Origin: DATHWB01 sp040905965 | GTDB taxonomy: Bacteria; Actinomycetota; Acidimicrobiia; Spongiisociales; ZC4RG35 | Reading direction: 5' to 3' | DNA length: 14,272 nt | NCBI GenBank assembly: GCA_040905965.1 | Contig: JBBDQP010000111.1 | Location: 1 to 14,272, forward strand | Shown here: one piece after another, positions 13,670 to 14,272 of the stretch | How positions within the stretch are numbered: position 1 is the stretch's first letter | Layout: each line of letters starts with the position of its first letter | Made by a program: the position numbers and the translations under genes | Notes under the pieces: model-generated | What the model saw: the letters and a program-made list of their open reading frames with translations, nothing else | Database searches by the model: none | Told to the model about the DNA's origin: nothing

Positions 13670-14272
13670 TTATGGGGGGTCGGCGCCGGTGACGGTGTAG
13701 GTGGTGCCGAGGGGGCTGGTCCAGGAGATGGTGTGGTCTGGGAGGAATTCGTAGTTCCAGCCTGACTGGTGGCGGGTGCAGTGGTCTGGTCGGCATAACG
13801 GTCCGAGTTGTTGACTGTCGGTGATGCCGGTGTCGGCCCAGGGGCGGGTGTGGTCGATGTCGGAGCTGATGGCGGGTCTGCGGCAGCCGGGGGCGATACA
13901 GGTTCGGTAGCGGGCTCGGAGTCTGCGTTGTTGGGAGGCGGTGGGCCGGCGGCGGGTGTGCCCGTCAGCGACCGGTGCACCGGTGGCGGGGAGGTGGACG
14001 GTCCAGTCCCATCCGGCTTGCTCGAATTGGGTGCGGGCTTGGGTGGTGATGTCTGTGAGGACCGGCCCGTATCCGGCCAGCTCGGCTGCCTTGGCGGTGT
14101 CAGGGTCGAAGAGGGCGGTGAGGTCGACGGTGAGATGGACTTTCCCGATGGTGGGATCGGTGGTGCCTGCCAGCAGGTCAGCAGCGATGTCTGCGCGGAG
14201 CTGGTCCATCGTCCGGGACTCGTCTGCGGTGCGGTGATGGCGGGCGATCTGGCTGATCCGGTCGATGATCTC
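13670..14272 (-). CDS. HNH endonuclease, DUF222/13E12-repeat type, 5' end beyond window
   Basis: C-terminal 200 residues of a protein that continues past the window end; internal Met codons are not the start. The last third carries an HNH domain: RYRTCIAPGCRRPAISSDID (zinc Cys pair), then DHTRPW, LGPLCRPDHCTRHQSGW. The central Asn-like position usual in this motif reads SQQLGPLC, a small deviation. The preceding helical part (LTVDLTALFD, ARTQFEQAGWDW) matches the DUF222 region of the multi-copy 13E12 family common in actinomycetes. Its function is uncertain, with possible links to mobile DNA. Separated by 131 bases from the thioredoxin gene and probably not part of that run. Confidence 0.88.
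   Translation of the reverse strand, partial: EIIDRISQIARHHRTADESRTMDQLRADIAADLLAGTTDPTIGKVHLTVDLTALFDPDTAKAAELAGYGPVLTDITTQARTQFEQAGWDWTVHLPATGAPVADGHTRRRPTASQQRRLRARYRTCIAPGCRRPAISSDIDHTRPWADTGITDSQQLGPLCRPDHCTRHQSGWNYEFLPDHTISWTSPLGTTYTVTGADPP

Overview
High-GC DNA with actinobacterial-style genes. The combination of an acyl-CoA dehydrogenase of the long DmdC-like type, cysteine-bearing S-layer-homology repeats behind an M23 peptidase, a DUF222/13E12-type HNH protein and a TetR-flanked acyl-CoA ligase suggests an uncultured actinomycete, perhaps class Acidimicrobiia. This placement is inference; there is no rRNA or marker gene here. An exact 100-N run at 1301-1400 is an assembly gap, and both window edges cut genes.

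Layout. 1-1300 (-): acyl-CoA dehydrogenase, broken at both ends. 1401-2276 (+): C-terminal part of an M23 peptidase with three SLH-like repeats. 2284-4735 (-): a three-gene run, ProA-like aldehyde dehydrogenase, 49-aa unknown protein, SIR2 deacylase. 4801-6414 (+): medium/long-chain acyl-CoA ligase. 6415-7026 (-): TetR regulator, divergent from 7113-10113 (+), a six-helix membrane protein followed by a PEP-synthase/rifampin-phosphotransferase-like enzyme. 10117-10455 (-): thioredoxin-like [2Fe-2S] protein with a basic tail. 10545-10922 (+): VOC/glyoxalase-like protein. 10910-13538 (-): a five-gene run, described next. 13670-14272 (-): HNH protein, cut by the window end.

The standout is the 10910-13538 run, in transcription order: cytosolic TlpA-like thioredoxin (CPYC), stand-alone DsbD-alpha-like domain (Cys-x4-Cys), ECF sigma factor, 77-aa soluble zinc anti-sigma factor (H-x3-C-x2-C), and an ArsM-type SAM-dependent methyltransferase. 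The first two genes overlap by 8 nt, and the last three are joined by GTGA and ATGA overlaps. The methyltransferase frame holds one in-frame TGA (11141-11143) exactly where arsenite methyltransferases carry an essential cysteine (WAG-UGA-VSGAL against the family pattern xxG-C-xxGAL), and the frame stays open and family-like for 76 more codons. This is best read as selenocysteine. The other conserved arsenic-binding cysteine of the family (VISNC) is Gly here, so the substrate may differ from ordinary ArsM. Together these genes look like a thiol/selenol redox and methylation module under its own sigma/anti-sigma switch.

No tRNA, rRNA, CRISPR array or insertion sequence was seen. No stretch longer than about 300 bases lacks a gene, apart from the N gap of unknown true length.
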